Positions 46,399 through 54,190 of a stretch of DNA of 64,000 nt are shown piece by piece. The translations under genes were made by a program, and so were the position numbers. Source of the stretch: Hyphomicrobiales bacterium (GTDB taxonomy: Bacteria > Pseudomonadota > Alphaproteobacteria > Rhizobiales > Beijerinckiaceae); contig JAGXAN010000003.1 of the NCBI GenBank assembly GCA_019075865.1, positions 248,001-312,000 on the forward strand. The letters are read 5' to 3'. How positions within the stretch are numbered: the stretch's first letter is position 1; each line of letters begins with the position of its first letter. The notes under the pieces were generated by a model. It searched no databases. It was given only the letters and a program-made list of their open reading frames with translations, and had not been told where the DNA came from.

Positions 46399-49245
46399 AT
46401 GTCGCTGATTAAAGAACTCGACTATGGCACGCCCATTCGGCTGTCGGAAAACCAGATAACCCTGTTCATCGATGGCATGAGCGTGACTGTGCCCGAAGGC
46501 ACGTCGGTCATGGCGGCGGCCATGCATGTGGGCACCCAAATTCCCAAGCTATGCGCCACCGACATGCTGGAGTCGTTTGGCTCGTGCCGCCTGTGCCTCG
46601 TGGAGATTGAAGGCCGGCGCGGCACGCCTGCCTCCTGCACGACTCTGGTGGAAGCGGGAATGAAGGTTTCTACCCAAACGCCGCGCCTCGCCAAATTGCG
46701 CAAGGGGGTGATGGAACTCTACATCTCCGATCATCCGCTGGACTGTCTCACCTGCGCCGCCAATGGCGATTGCGAATTGCAGACGCAGGCGGGCGCAGTG
46801 GGTCTGCGCGATGTGCGTTATGGCTATGAGGGTGCCAATCACCTTGTCGCCGTCAAGGATGAAAGCAACCCTTATTTCACGTTTGATCCGGCCAAGTGCA
46901 TCGTCTGCTCGCGCTGCGTGCGGGCCTGCGCGGAAGTGCAGGGCACATTCGCGCTGACCATCGAGGGGCGTGGCTTTGATTCAAAGGTTTCGGCCGGCGG
47001 CGTTGATTTCATGGCGTCCGAATGCGTTTCCTGCGGGGCTTGCGTGCAGGCATGTCCAACGGCCACCCTGGTTGAGAAAAGCGTTATCGAACTTGGGCAG
47101 GCAGAGCATTCCAAAATCACCACCTGCGCCTATTGCGGGGTTGGATGTTCTTTCAAAGCTGAGATGCAAGGCTCGACCATTGTGCGCATGGTGCCGTTTA
47201 AGGATGGTAAAGCCAATGAGGGCCATTCGTGCGTCAAGGGGCGTTTTGCTTACGGATATGCCACCCATAAGGATCGCATCACCAAGCCGATGATCCGCGC
47301 CAAAATTACCGATCCGTGGCGCGAGGTTTCGTGGGATGAAGCGTTCACTTATGCCGCGTCCGAATTCAAGCGCATCCAAACAACCTATGGGCGCGATTCT
47401 GTTGGGGCGATCACCTCGTCGCGGTGCACGAATGAGGAAGTTTTCCTCATTCAGAAGCTGGTTCGCGCTGGCTTTGGCAATAATAATGTCGATACCTGCG
47501 CGCGGGTTTGCCATTCGCCTACCGGCTATGGTCTTGCAAAAACCTTTGGCACTTCTGCTGGCACGCAGGACTTCAAATCGGTGGATAAATCCGATGTAAT
47601 TCTCGTGATTGGCGCAAATCCCACCGACGGCCATCCGGTGTTTGCTTCCCGCATGAAGCGGCGTTTGCGCAAAGGCGCCAAGCTGATTGTCGCCGACCCG
47701 CGCAAGATCGATCTCATCAAAACACCGCACGTGAAAGCGGACTATCATCTGCCGCTCATGCCCGGAACCAATGTCGCACTGATCAACGCCTTGTCGCATG
47801 TGATTGTCACGGAGGGATTGGTCAACGAGGCTTTTGTGCGCGAGCGCTGCGATCTCGACCATTTTGAACAATGGGCGCGGTTTATCGCTGAGGCGCGCCA
47901 TTCGCCGGAAGCTACGCAAGACATTACCGGGGTTCCCGCTGCGGACTTGCGTGCAGCGGCACGTCTTTACGCCACAGGCGGTAATGGCGCGATTTATTAC
48001 GGGCTCGGGGTTACCGAGCATAGCCAGGGCTCGACGATGGTGATGGGCATGGCCAATCTGGCAATGGCCACCGGCAACATTGGCCGGGACGGCGTTGGCG
48101 TTAATCCGCTGCGCGGTCAGAATAACGTGCAGGGTGCCTGCGATATGGGTTCATTCCCGCATGAATTATCGGGGTATCGCCATGTCTCGGATGAGGCGAC
48201 GCGCGATATGTTCAAGCATTTGTGGGGCGTGGAAATCTCACCAGATCCCGGCTTGCGCATCCCAAACATGCTAGACGAGGCGGTGGATGGGTCCTTTAAG
48301 GGGCTGTATATTCAAGGTGAGGATATTGCCCAGTCCGACCCCGACACCCACCATGTCACTGCCGGCCTGCGGGCGATGGAATGCGTGATCGTGCAAGACC
48401 TGTTTTTGTGCGAAACCGCCAAATACGCGCATGTGTTTTTGCCGGGCTCGTCTTTCCTGGAAAAGGACGGCACCTTCACCAATGCCGAGCGCCGCATCAG
48501 CCGCGTGCGCAAGGTCATGCCGCCGCTGGGTGGCCTGTCGGATTGGGAGGCGACAATTGGCCTCGCCAAAGCCATGGGTTGCGATTTGCGCTACACGCAT
48601 CCGTCACAAATAATGGATGAAATTGCGCTGCTGACGCCCACTTTTGCCGGTGTATCTTTTGCGAAAATCGATGAACTCGGCTCCATCCAATGGCCATGCA
48701 ACGCGGCTGCGCCAGAGGGCACCCCATTGATGCACGTCGATCATTTCGTGCGTGGCAAAGGGCGGTTCATGATTACCGAATTTGTGGCGACCAAAGAGCG
48801 CGCGGGCGAGCGGTTTCCGCTGCTGCTCACAACGGGCCGGATATTGTCGCAATATAATGTCGGTGCCCAAACCCGCCGCACCGAGAACAGCCGTTGGCAT
48901 GAAGAGGATGTGCTGGAAATCCACCCGTTTGATGCAGAATATCGCGGCATAGTCGAGGGCGATCTCGTGGCGCTTTCCAGCCGTTCTGGCGATGTCGCCT
49001 TGCGCGCGCGCATCACCGAGCGGATGCAACCGGGTGTCGTCTACACCACTTTTCACCATCCCGGCACCGGTGCCAATGTCATCACCACGGATTTCTCGGA
49101 CTGGGCGACCAATTGTCCCGAGTACAAGGTGACTGCCGTGCAGGTGCGGCGAACCAACCATTTGTCGGAATGGCAGGAGAAGGAAAAGGTCGAGGCCGTG
49201 ACCATGCGCATGATCGGCAAGCCGGTGATGGATGCTGCAGAATAG
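46399..49245 (+). CDS. fdsA: NAD-dependent formate dehydrogenase alpha subunit (Mo/W, Cys form)
   Basis: 948-residue catalytic subunit oxidising formate to CO2 in the cytoplasm. The N-terminus is NuoG-like: [2Fe-2S] C52/C63/C66/C80, a His-ligated cluster H112/C116/C119/C125, and two [4Fe-4S] sets, C167-C177 and C209-C219. The molybdopterin part begins with a cluster at C243/C246/C250/C278. The metal ligand is C371 in RVCHSPTGYG, so this is a cysteine and not a selenocysteine enzyme. ATG 46399 (GGAGG just upstream) is preferred to ATG 46387, which directly follows the fdsB stop. Its end overlaps fdhD. Confidence 0.97.
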   Translation: MSLIKELDYGTPIRLSENQITLFIDGMSVTVPEGTSVMAAAMHVGTQIPKLCATDMLESFGSCRLCLVEIEGRRGTPASCTTLVEAGMKVSTQTPRLAKLRKGVMELYISDHPLDCLTCAANGDCELQTQAGAVGLRDVRYGYEGANHLVAVKDESNPYFTFDPAKCIVCSRCVRACAEVQGTFALTIEGRGFDSKVSAGGVDFMASECVSCGACVQACPTATLVEKSVIELGQAEHSKITTCAYCGVGCSFKAEMQGSTIVRMVPFKDGKANEGHSCVKGRFAYGYATHKDRITKPMIRAKITDPWREVSWDEAFTYAASEFKRIQTTYGRDSVGAITSSRCTNEEVFLIQKLVRAGFGNNNVDTCARVCHSPTGYGLAKTFGTSAGTQDFKSVDKSDVILVIGANPTDGHPVFASRMKRRLRKGAKLIVADPRKIDLIKTPHVKADYHLPLMPGTNVALINALSHVIVTEGLVNEAFVRERCDLDHFEQWARFIAEARHSPEATQDITGVPAADLRAAARLYATGGNGAIYYGLGVTEHSQGSTMVMGMANLAMATGNIGRDGVGVNPLRGQNNVQGACDMGSFPHELSGYRHVSDEATRDMFKHLWGVEISPDPGLRIPNMLDEAVDGSFKGLYIQGEDIAQSDPDTHHVTAGLRAMECVIVQDLFLCETAKYAHVFLPGSSFLEKDGTFTNAERRISRVRKVMPPLGGLSDWEATIGLAKAMGCDLRYTHPSQIMDEIALLTPTFAGVSFAKIDELGSIQWPCNAAAPEGTPLMHVDHFVRGKGRFMITEFVATKERAGERFPLLLTTGRILSQYNVGAQTRRTENSRWHEEDVLEIHPFDAEYRGIVEGDLVALSSRSGDVALRARITERMQPGVVYTTFHHPGTGANVITTDFSDWATNCPEYKVTAVQVRRTNHLSEWQEKEKVEAVTMRMIGKPVMDAAE

Positions 49246-50092
49246 CAAAGGCGCACAAGGCTTTGGTGGGGAGAGCCCGGTAGCGTCGGCTTCTGGGCTG
49301 GAACTGCGGTTCGATGGCGCGCGACCGCAGCCCTTGGCGCGCACCGTGCCGGTGGAAATGGCCATCCGCATCGTCTATGCGCCGGTGCCCTATGCGGTGA
49401 TGATGGCAAGCCCTCAGGATCTGCGTGATTTTGTCTTCGGTTTCAGCCTCACCGAAGGGGTCATTGATCGCGCGGACGATATTCGTGCCGTGGAGATTTC
49501 GCGGTTGGATGCGGGCATAGAGATCCGTGTTACGCTGGCATCGGACAGCCTCACCCGGCACCTGGGGCGGGCGCGGGCAATGACGGGGCGCACGGGCTGC
49601 GGTATTTGCGGCATTGAAGATATGAAGCATCTGCCCAATGCGCCGCTGCGGGCCAAATCCGGGCCACCGGTGCAGGTGCGGGCGATCCACCGCGCCCTGC
49701 TGGCGCTGGAGGACGGACAAAAGCTCAATCTCGCCACCCATGCCGTGCATGGCGCGGCCTTTGTTGACATGAATGGCGAGATTTTGGTGTTGCGCGAGGA
49801 TGTTGGCCGTCACAATGCCCTCGACAAGATGATCGGCGCTGCCATGCAGCAGAAGGTGGATGCAGGGGGCGGCTTCGTGCTGATCACCAGCCGGTGCTCG
49901 TTTGAAATGGTGGAAAAGGCGGCCATGTTTGGCGCAAGGTGCCTCGTGGCCATATCCGCACCGACTTCGCTGGCGATCGAGCGGGCGAAACAGCATGATA
50001 TGGGCCTGATGGCGATTGCGCGCCCGGATGGCGGGATTATCTTTCATAATGCCGCAATGTTTGCGGATGCGAGTGGGGTGGATGCAAGATGA
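49232..50092 (+). CDS. fdhD: Formate dehydrogenase accessory sulfurtransferase FdhD (FdsC)
   Basis: 286-residue protein that delivers sulfur to the bis-MGD cofactor of formate dehydrogenase and is needed for its activity. The functional cysteine pair is C123 and C126 in GRTGCGICGIED; NATHAVHGAAF-like wording (LATHAVHGAAFV) and REDVGRHNALDK are family signatures. The start overlaps the last 14 bp of fdsA and its stop overlaps fdsD by 4 bp, so dosage is tied to the enzyme. In fds operons this gene is called fdsC. Confidence 0.95.
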   Translation: MLQNSKGAQGFGGESPVASASGLELRFDGARPQPLARTVPVEMAIRIVYAPVPYAVMMASPQDLRDFVFGFSLTEGVIDRADDIRAVEISRLDAGIEIRVTLASDSLTRHLGRARAMTGRTGCGICGIEDMKHLPNAPLRAKSGPPVQVRAIHRALLALEDGQKLNLATHAVHGAAFVDMNGEILVLREDVGRHNALDKMIGAAMQQKVDAGGGFVLITSRCSFEMVEKAAMFGARCLVAISAPTSLAIERAKQHDMGLMAIARPDGGIIFHNAAMFADASGVDAR

Positions 50093-50343
50093 ATGCGGAA
50101 CATGGGGGCACCAATCGGCCCATTCAAAAACTCGTGGAAATGGCCAATCAGATCGCCGATTATTTTGAGAGCTTTCCCGAAGCGGAGGCGGCACCGGGCG
50201 TTGCCGACCATATTTCGAAATTCTGGACGCCAAAAATGGTAGAACGATTTTTGGCGCATATGGCAGAAGGCGGCGCAGATTTGCATCCGCTAGCGCAGTC
50301 CGCCGCCAAGTTGCTCCATCGCCCACCCCCCGCACCTAGATAA
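50089..50343 (+). CDS. fdsD: Formate dehydrogenase delta subunit
   Basis: 84-residue FdsD protein, needed for assembly or stability of the soluble formate dehydrogenase. Typical features are the N-terminal KLVEMANQIADYFESFP and the central VADHISKFWTPKM. It is the last gene of the operon; the first palindromic repeat begins 13 bp after its stop, and no ordinary terminator is visible. Confidence 0.92.
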   Translation: MNAEHGGTNRPIQKLVEMANQIADYFESFPEAEAAPGVADHISKFWTPKMVERFLAHMAEGGADLHPLAQSAAKLLHRPPPAPR

Positions 50344-50355
50344 TCAAACACACCG

Positions 50356-51087
50356 CGTCATTGCGAGGCGCGCAGCGCCGCGGCAACCCAGGGCTGGAGT
50401 GTTAAGCTCCAGCCTTTCGGCAAGTTGGGCGCGCTTCCCTCCCGCACTGGTTTGCTCTGTCGCAAGAGCTCCTCGCAATGACGGGGCGAGGGTGGGGCGC
50501 ATAAACAACGTCATTGCGAGGAGCACTTGCGACGCGGCAACCCAGGACGGGGTTGTTAAGCTCCAGCCTTTTGGCACGACGGGCGCTTTTCCCTCCCGCA
50601 CTGGTTTGCTTTGTCGCAAGGGCTCCGCGCAATGACGGGGTGGGGGCGCGCATAAACAACGTCATTGCGAGGCGCACTTGCGACGCGGCAACCCAGGACG
50701 GGGTTGTTAAGCTCCAGCCTTTTGGCATGTTGGGCGCACTTTCCTTTTTGCACTGGTTTGCTTCGTCGCAAGAGCTCCTCGCAATGACGGGTTGGGGGGC
50801 GCATAAACAACGTCATTGCGAGGCGCGCAGCGCCGCGGCAACCCAGGACTGGATTGTTAAGCTCCAGCCTTTTGGCATGTTGGGCGCGCTTCCCTCCCGC
50901 ACTGGTTTGCTTTGTCGCAAGAGCTCCGCGCAATGACGGGGTGGGGGGCGTAAAAACAACGTCATTGCGAGGCGCGCAGCGCCGCGGCAACCCAGGACGG
51001 GGGTGTTAAGCTCCAGCCTTTCGGCATGTTGGGCGCTTTTCCCTCCCGCGCTGGCTTGCTTTGTCGCAAGAGCTCCTCGCAATGACG
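50356..51087. repeat. Array 1: five tandem ~129-bp palindromic repeats
   Basis: Units at 50356-50483, 50509-50637, 50660-50789, 50811-50938 and 50960-51087, repeating every 149-153 bp. Each begins CGTCATTGCGAGG and ends CGCAATGACG; further in, TTGCGAC pairs with GTCGCAA, so the arms form a long imperfect palindrome of roughly 30 bp each side. The middle holds a conserved CTCCAGCCTTTTGGCA-type segment. Spacers of 21-25 bp are also conserved (a G-rich run, then CATAAACAA in most). Short open frames within it arise from the repeat and are not genes. The array fills the gap between fdsD and ettA. Confidence 0.95.
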
Positions 51088-51174
51088 GGGGGTGCCCGTC
51101 ATCACCCGCCCCTTGCTCCCATTCGCCCTCCCTGCTACCTAGCTCATCAAATCCTTCAGCAGCGCAGGGCGATT

Positions 51175-52830
51175 ATGGCTTCCTATCAATATGTCTATCA
51201 CATGCAGGGTCTCTCCAAGACCTATCCGGGCGGCAAGAAGGTGCTGGATAACGTGCACCTCTCGTTCTATCCGACGGCCAAAATTGGCGTTCTGGGCGTC
51301 AATGGCTCGGGTAAATCGACCCTTTTGAAGATCATGGCCGGGCTGGATACCGAGTTTGTCGGTGAAGGGTTTGTTGCCGAGGGCGCGAAGGTTGGCTACC
51401 TGCCGCAAGAGCCGCAACTGGACGAGACGCTTTCGGTTCTGGAAAATGTCAAACTTGGCGTTGCCGGAAAGGTGGCGGTTCTGGAGCGCTACAACGAACT
51501 GGCGATGAATTATTCGGATGAAACCGCCGATGAGATGACACGCCTTCAGGATGAGATTGAATCGCAGGGGCTGTGGGATCTGGATTCGCAAATCGAACAG
51601 GCGATGGATGCGCTGGGTTGCCCTGAAGATGGCTCGGACATCACCAAGCTGTCGGGTGGTGAGCGCCGCCGCGTCGCGCTGTGCCGCCTGTTGCTGGAAA
51701 AGCCGGAATTGCTGCTGCTGGACGAACCGACCAACCATCTCGATGCAGAAACCGTCAACTGGCTTGAAGGGCATTTGCGCAATTACCCCGGTGCCATCTT
51801 GATTGTCACCCATGACCGCTATTTTCTCGACAATGTCACGGGCTGGATTTTGGAGCTCGATCGCGGCCGTGGCATTCCCTATGAGGGCAATTATTCGAGC
51901 TGGCTGAAGCAGAAGCAGAAGCGCCTCGCCCAGGAGGGCCGCGAGGAAGAGGCACGCCTGCGCCAACTGGAAGAGGAAAGCGCGTGGATCGCCGCCAGCC
52001 CGAAGGCACGGCAGGCCAAATCCAAGGCCCGCATCGCGCGCTATGACGAACTGGTTGCCAAGCAAAATGACAAGGCACCGACCGCCTCGCAGATCATTAT
52101 TCCCGTTGCTGAGCGGCTGGGTCAAAATGTGATTGAATTTACCGGCCTTGGCAAAGGCTTTGGTGACCGGTTGCTGATTGATGATCTCTCGTTCAAGCTG
52201 CCCCCGGGCGGTATCGTGGGCGTCATTGGTGCCAATGGCGCGGGCAAGACCACGCTGTTTCGGATGATTACCGGCCAGGATAAGCCCGATGCCGGCAGCA
52301 TCAAGATCGGCGAGAGCGTCAAGCTTGGTTATGTCGACCAATCGCGCGACTCGCTGGATGACAAAAAGACGCTGTGGGAGGAAATCTCGGGCGGCAATGA
52401 CATCATTTATCTCGGCAAGCGCGAGATCAACTCGCGGGCCTATTGCTCTACCTTCAATTTCAAGGGCGGCGACCAGCAAAAGAAGATTGGCATGTTGTCG
52501 GGGGGTGAGCGCAACCGCGTGCATCTGGCCAAAATGCTGAAAACCGGGGCCAATGTGCTGCTGCTCGACGAGCCGACCAATGATCTCGATGTGGACACCC
52601 TGCGCGCGCTGGAAGAAGCGTTGCAGGATTTTGCCGGTTGCGCGGTGATCATCAGCCATGACCGGTTTTTTCTGGACCGCATCGCCACCCACATGCTGGC
52701 CTTTGAAGGCGACAGCCATGTTGAGTGGTTTGAAGGCAATTTCGCCGATTACGAAGAAGACAAAAAGCGACGCCTCGGCGTGGACAGCGTCATCCCGCAC
52801 AAGATGAAATACAAGAAGTTTTCGAGGTAA
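51175..52830 (+). CDS. ettA: Energy-dependent translational throttle protein EttA (ABC-F)
   Basis: 551-residue ABC-F protein that binds the ribosomal E site and gates translation according to ATP/ADP level. Two ABC cassettes: Walker A GVNGSGKST (41-49) and GANGAGKTT (about 350); signatures LSGGERRRVALCRLL and LSGGERNRVHLAK; Walker B LLLLDEPTNHLD and LLLDEPTNDLD. An arm region in the first cassette and a charged linker (LKQKQKRLAQEGREEEARLR) are present. ATG 51175 (AGGGCG upstream) starts MASYQYVYHM as expected; the frame reaching back to 51061 runs into the repeat array. It is transcribed alone between two palindrome arrays. Confidence 0.96.
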   Translation: MASYQYVYHMQGLSKTYPGGKKVLDNVHLSFYPTAKIGVLGVNGSGKSTLLKIMAGLDTEFVGEGFVAEGAKVGYLPQEPQLDETLSVLENVKLGVAGKVAVLERYNELAMNYSDETADEMTRLQDEIESQGLWDLDSQIEQAMDALGCPEDGSDITKLSGGERRRVALCRLLLEKPELLLLDEPTNHLDAETVNWLEGHLRNYPGAILIVTHDRYFLDNVTGWILELDRGRGIPYEGNYSSWLKQKQKRLAQEGREEEARLRQLEEESAWIAASPKARQAKSKARIARYDELVAKQNDKAPTASQIIIPVAERLGQNVIEFTGLGKGFGDRLLIDDLSFKLPPGGIVGVIGANGAGKTTLFRMITGQDKPDAGSIKIGESVKLGYVDQSRDSLDDKKTLWEEISGGNDIIYLGKREINSRAYCSTFNFKGGDQQKKIGMLSGGERNRVHLAKMLKTGANVLLLDEPTNDLDVDTLRALEEALQDFAGCAVIISHDRFFLDRIATHMLAFEGDSHVEWFEGNFADYEEDKKRRLGVDSVIPHKMKYKKFSR

Positions 52831-52839
52831 CCCTTCCCT

Positions 52840-53164
52840 CGTCATTGCGAGGAGCCCTTGCGACGAAGCAAGCCAGAGGTGGGTTTAGGTTTGCGCCTCT
52901 ATCGGCGTCCACTGGTTTGCTTCGCTACGCTCGCAATGACGGGGCGCGCTCGTCATTGCGAGGAGCCCTTGCGACGCGGCAAGCCAGAGGTGGGTTTTTG
53001 GTTTGCGCCTCTATGGGCATGCACTGGTTTGCTTCGCTTTGCTCGCAATGACGGAACGCGCTCGTCATTGCGAGGAGCCCTTGCGACGAAGCAAGCCAGA
53101 GGTGGTTTGTGGGGCGCGCCTCTATCGGCATCCACTGGTTTGCTTCGCTTCGCTCGCAATGACG
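52840..53164. repeat. Array 2: three tandem ~102-bp palindromic repeats
   Basis: Units at 52840-52941, 52951-53053 and 53063-53164, spaced by 9 bp (ending GCGCT or CGCGCT). They share the outer ends of array 1 (CGTCATTGCGAGG ... CGCAATGACG) but have a shorter, different middle (CCAGAGGTGG, GCGCCTCTAT) and an inner arm pair GAAGCAAGCCAG with CTGGTTTGCTTCG. The array starts 10 bp after the ettA stop. It is a sister family to array 1, not extra copies of it. Confidence 0.95.
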
Positions 53165-53174
53165 GGGGCGCAAT

Positions 53175-53204
53175 AAAAAAGGGCGCTGCCTTTTGGCCGC
53201 GCCC
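53175..53204 (-). terminator. Intrinsic terminator of the PsiF-like gene
   Basis: On the minus strand GGGCGC (complement of 53199-53204) pairs with GCGCCC (complement of 53181-53186), followed by TTTTTT (complement of 53175-53180). It lies 36 bp after the stop codon at 53240 and just outside array 2. Confidence 0.85.
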
Positions 53205-53239
53205 CAAAGTTTATCATCAGCCGAGGCTGATGTTTTGGC

Positions 53240-53509
53240 TCACTTGCCTTTTTTGCAAGCTTCGCGGAATTTCTTGCGGGCAGCGCCATGCAGCTTCTGC
53301 GCATCGGCTTCCTGCGAGCACTTGATCGAGATGGCGGATTTCGGCTTGGCGCCGGCTGGTGCAGCAGGCATGGCAGCGGCTGGTGCAGCGGGAGCTGCGG
53401 CGGCTGCGGGGGCGGCTGGATCCACTTTCTTCTTCGCCATGGCTGGCGATCCGGCAAAGCCAAGCCCGATCAAAGCGGTGGCGATTACGAGAGTATGTGC
53501 AATTTTCAC
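53240..53509 (-). CDS. Secreted PsiF-repeat-like small protein
   Basis: 89 residues. A clear signal peptide (1-25, ending SPAMA) is followed by a spacer of almost only Ala and Pro (about 29-56). The C-terminal segment KCSQEADAQKLHGAARKKFREACKK resembles one PsiF repeat (Cys, then LKG-ARK-F, then Cys), known from the phosphate-starvation protein PsiF. The two Cys residues may form a disulfide in the periplasm. Function is unknown even for PsiF. It has its own terminator and converges on array 2. Confidence 0.8.
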   Translation of the reverse strand: MKIAHTLVIATALIGLGFAGSPAMAKKKVDPAAPAAAAAPAAPAAAMPAAPAGAKPKSAISIKCSQEADAQKLHGAARKKFREACKKGK

Positions 53510-53832
53510 AATATATCCCCTTTATTTAATGAGCGATCACAGCGTGAATTTCACCTGTGGTCCCGACATTAACCGGTTTTTTACCAATTGGAAGCCCCCG
53601 CAAGCCGGACTTTAGGTTAAAACAAAAAGCTGAGTGCGTGCGAAGCGTGGTTGTTGTTGACCCTAATGCCAGACAAGTGCTACAAAGCGCGACAATCCGG
53701 TTGTTGGCCCAGCTTGGCCATTCGATGTCTGCAGTAATTTGAAGGCATCGGCACCAGTCTTCCCCATCATACGGTTGTCGGGTTCCGCGCGCTTGCGAGA
53801 CCCGTCTCTTACGTCAAGAATTGGAACATTAC
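53510..53832. other. Intergenic region upstream of the cold-shock gene, with a receiver-like fragment
   Basis: About 320 bp. It must hold the promoter of the PsiF-like gene (minus) and the promoter and long leader typical of cold-shock genes (plus). Within it, 53641-53742 reads as a receiver-domain start on the plus strand and then stops (annotated separately). Confidence 0.5.
53641..53742 (+). pseudogene. Possible remnant of a response-regulator receiver domain
   Basis: The translation RSVVVVDPNARQVLQSAT continues as IRLLAQLGHSMSAVI and then stops. It matches the pattern of the first beta strand, first helix and second strand of receiver domains (VLVVDDN...LLxxxGH), with Pro replacing the second acidic residue. 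No phospho-acceptor Asp or later part follows in any frame I could read. It may be a decayed gene piece or a chance match. Confidence 0.35.
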
Positions 53833-54036
53833 ATGGAAAAAGGCACCGTCAAGTGGTTTGACGCCACACGCGGCTACGGCTTCATTCAGCCAGCCAGCGG
53901 CGGTAAGGATGTGTTCGTGCATATTTCGGCAGTGGAAGCTGCTGGTCTGCGCGGCCTCAACGAAAATCAGCAGGTCTCCTACGAGATCAAGAGCGATCGC
54001 GGCAAGTCGTCGGCCGTGAACCTGCAGGTTAGCTGA
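53833..54036 (+). CDS. Cold-shock domain protein (CspA family)
   Basis: 67-residue single-domain RNA-binding protein. RNP1 is GYGFIQ (residues 14-19) and RNP2 is VFVHI (28-32); KGTVKWFDATRGYGFI is the family N-terminus. Such proteins melt RNA structure during cold or growth transitions. ATG 53833 gives the standard start; the TTG 12 nt upstream is unlikely. It is followed by a strong terminator, so it is monocistronic. Confidence 0.96.
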   Translation: MEKGTVKWFDATRGYGFIQPASGGKDVFVHISAVEAAGLRGLNENQQVSYEIKSDRGKSSAVNLQVS

Positions 54037-54068
54037 TATTTCTGCATCCTGGACGATATTTTAATTGA

Positions 54069-54098
54069 CGCGGATTGGGTCCCCCAATCCGCGTTTTT
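54069..54098 (+). terminator. Strong intrinsic terminator of the cold-shock gene
   Basis: CGCGGATTGGG (54069-54079) pairs perfectly with CCCAATCCGCG (54083-54093) around a 3-nt loop, followed by TTTTT (54094-54098). Confidence 0.93.
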
Positions 54099-54168
54099 CG
54101 TTATTGGGCCCGCTCGCTGCAAAGGGTGTCGCCGCCAGAAACCGCTTGCGCTGATTGTCCACTCGGTA

Positions 54169-54190
54169 TAAACATATCTTTATATGTTAA
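54169..54190. promoter_or_regulatory. Palindromic candidate operator at the start of the metF regulator gene
   Basis: ACATAT-CTTT-ATATGT (54172-54187) is a perfect inverted repeat, extended to TAA...TTAA with one mismatch. It is AT-rich in a GC-rich setting and overlies the annotated ATG (54184-54186). ArsR-type dimers bind such sites, so self-regulation of the regulator-metF-metH operon is likely (inference). Confidence 0.65.

Noticed and set aside
47480-47540. Selenocysteine form of formate dehydrogenase
   Set aside because: The metal-ligand codon is TGC (Cys) and there is no in-frame TGA in fdsA.
50356-51087. CRISPR array
   Set aside because: Units are ~129 bp long palindromes with conserved spacers; CRISPR needs short repeats with unique spacers, and no cas gene is near.
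50344-51090. Several 80-145-codon open frames in the repeat array (e.g. wording MRGALATKQ, LGCRGAARLAMT)
   Set aside because: They are translations of the palindromic repeat, recur in each unit on both strands, and have no ribosome sites.
51139-52845. 568-codon minus-strand open frame opposite ettA
   Set aside because: Mirror of the ABC-F gene; no motif of its own.
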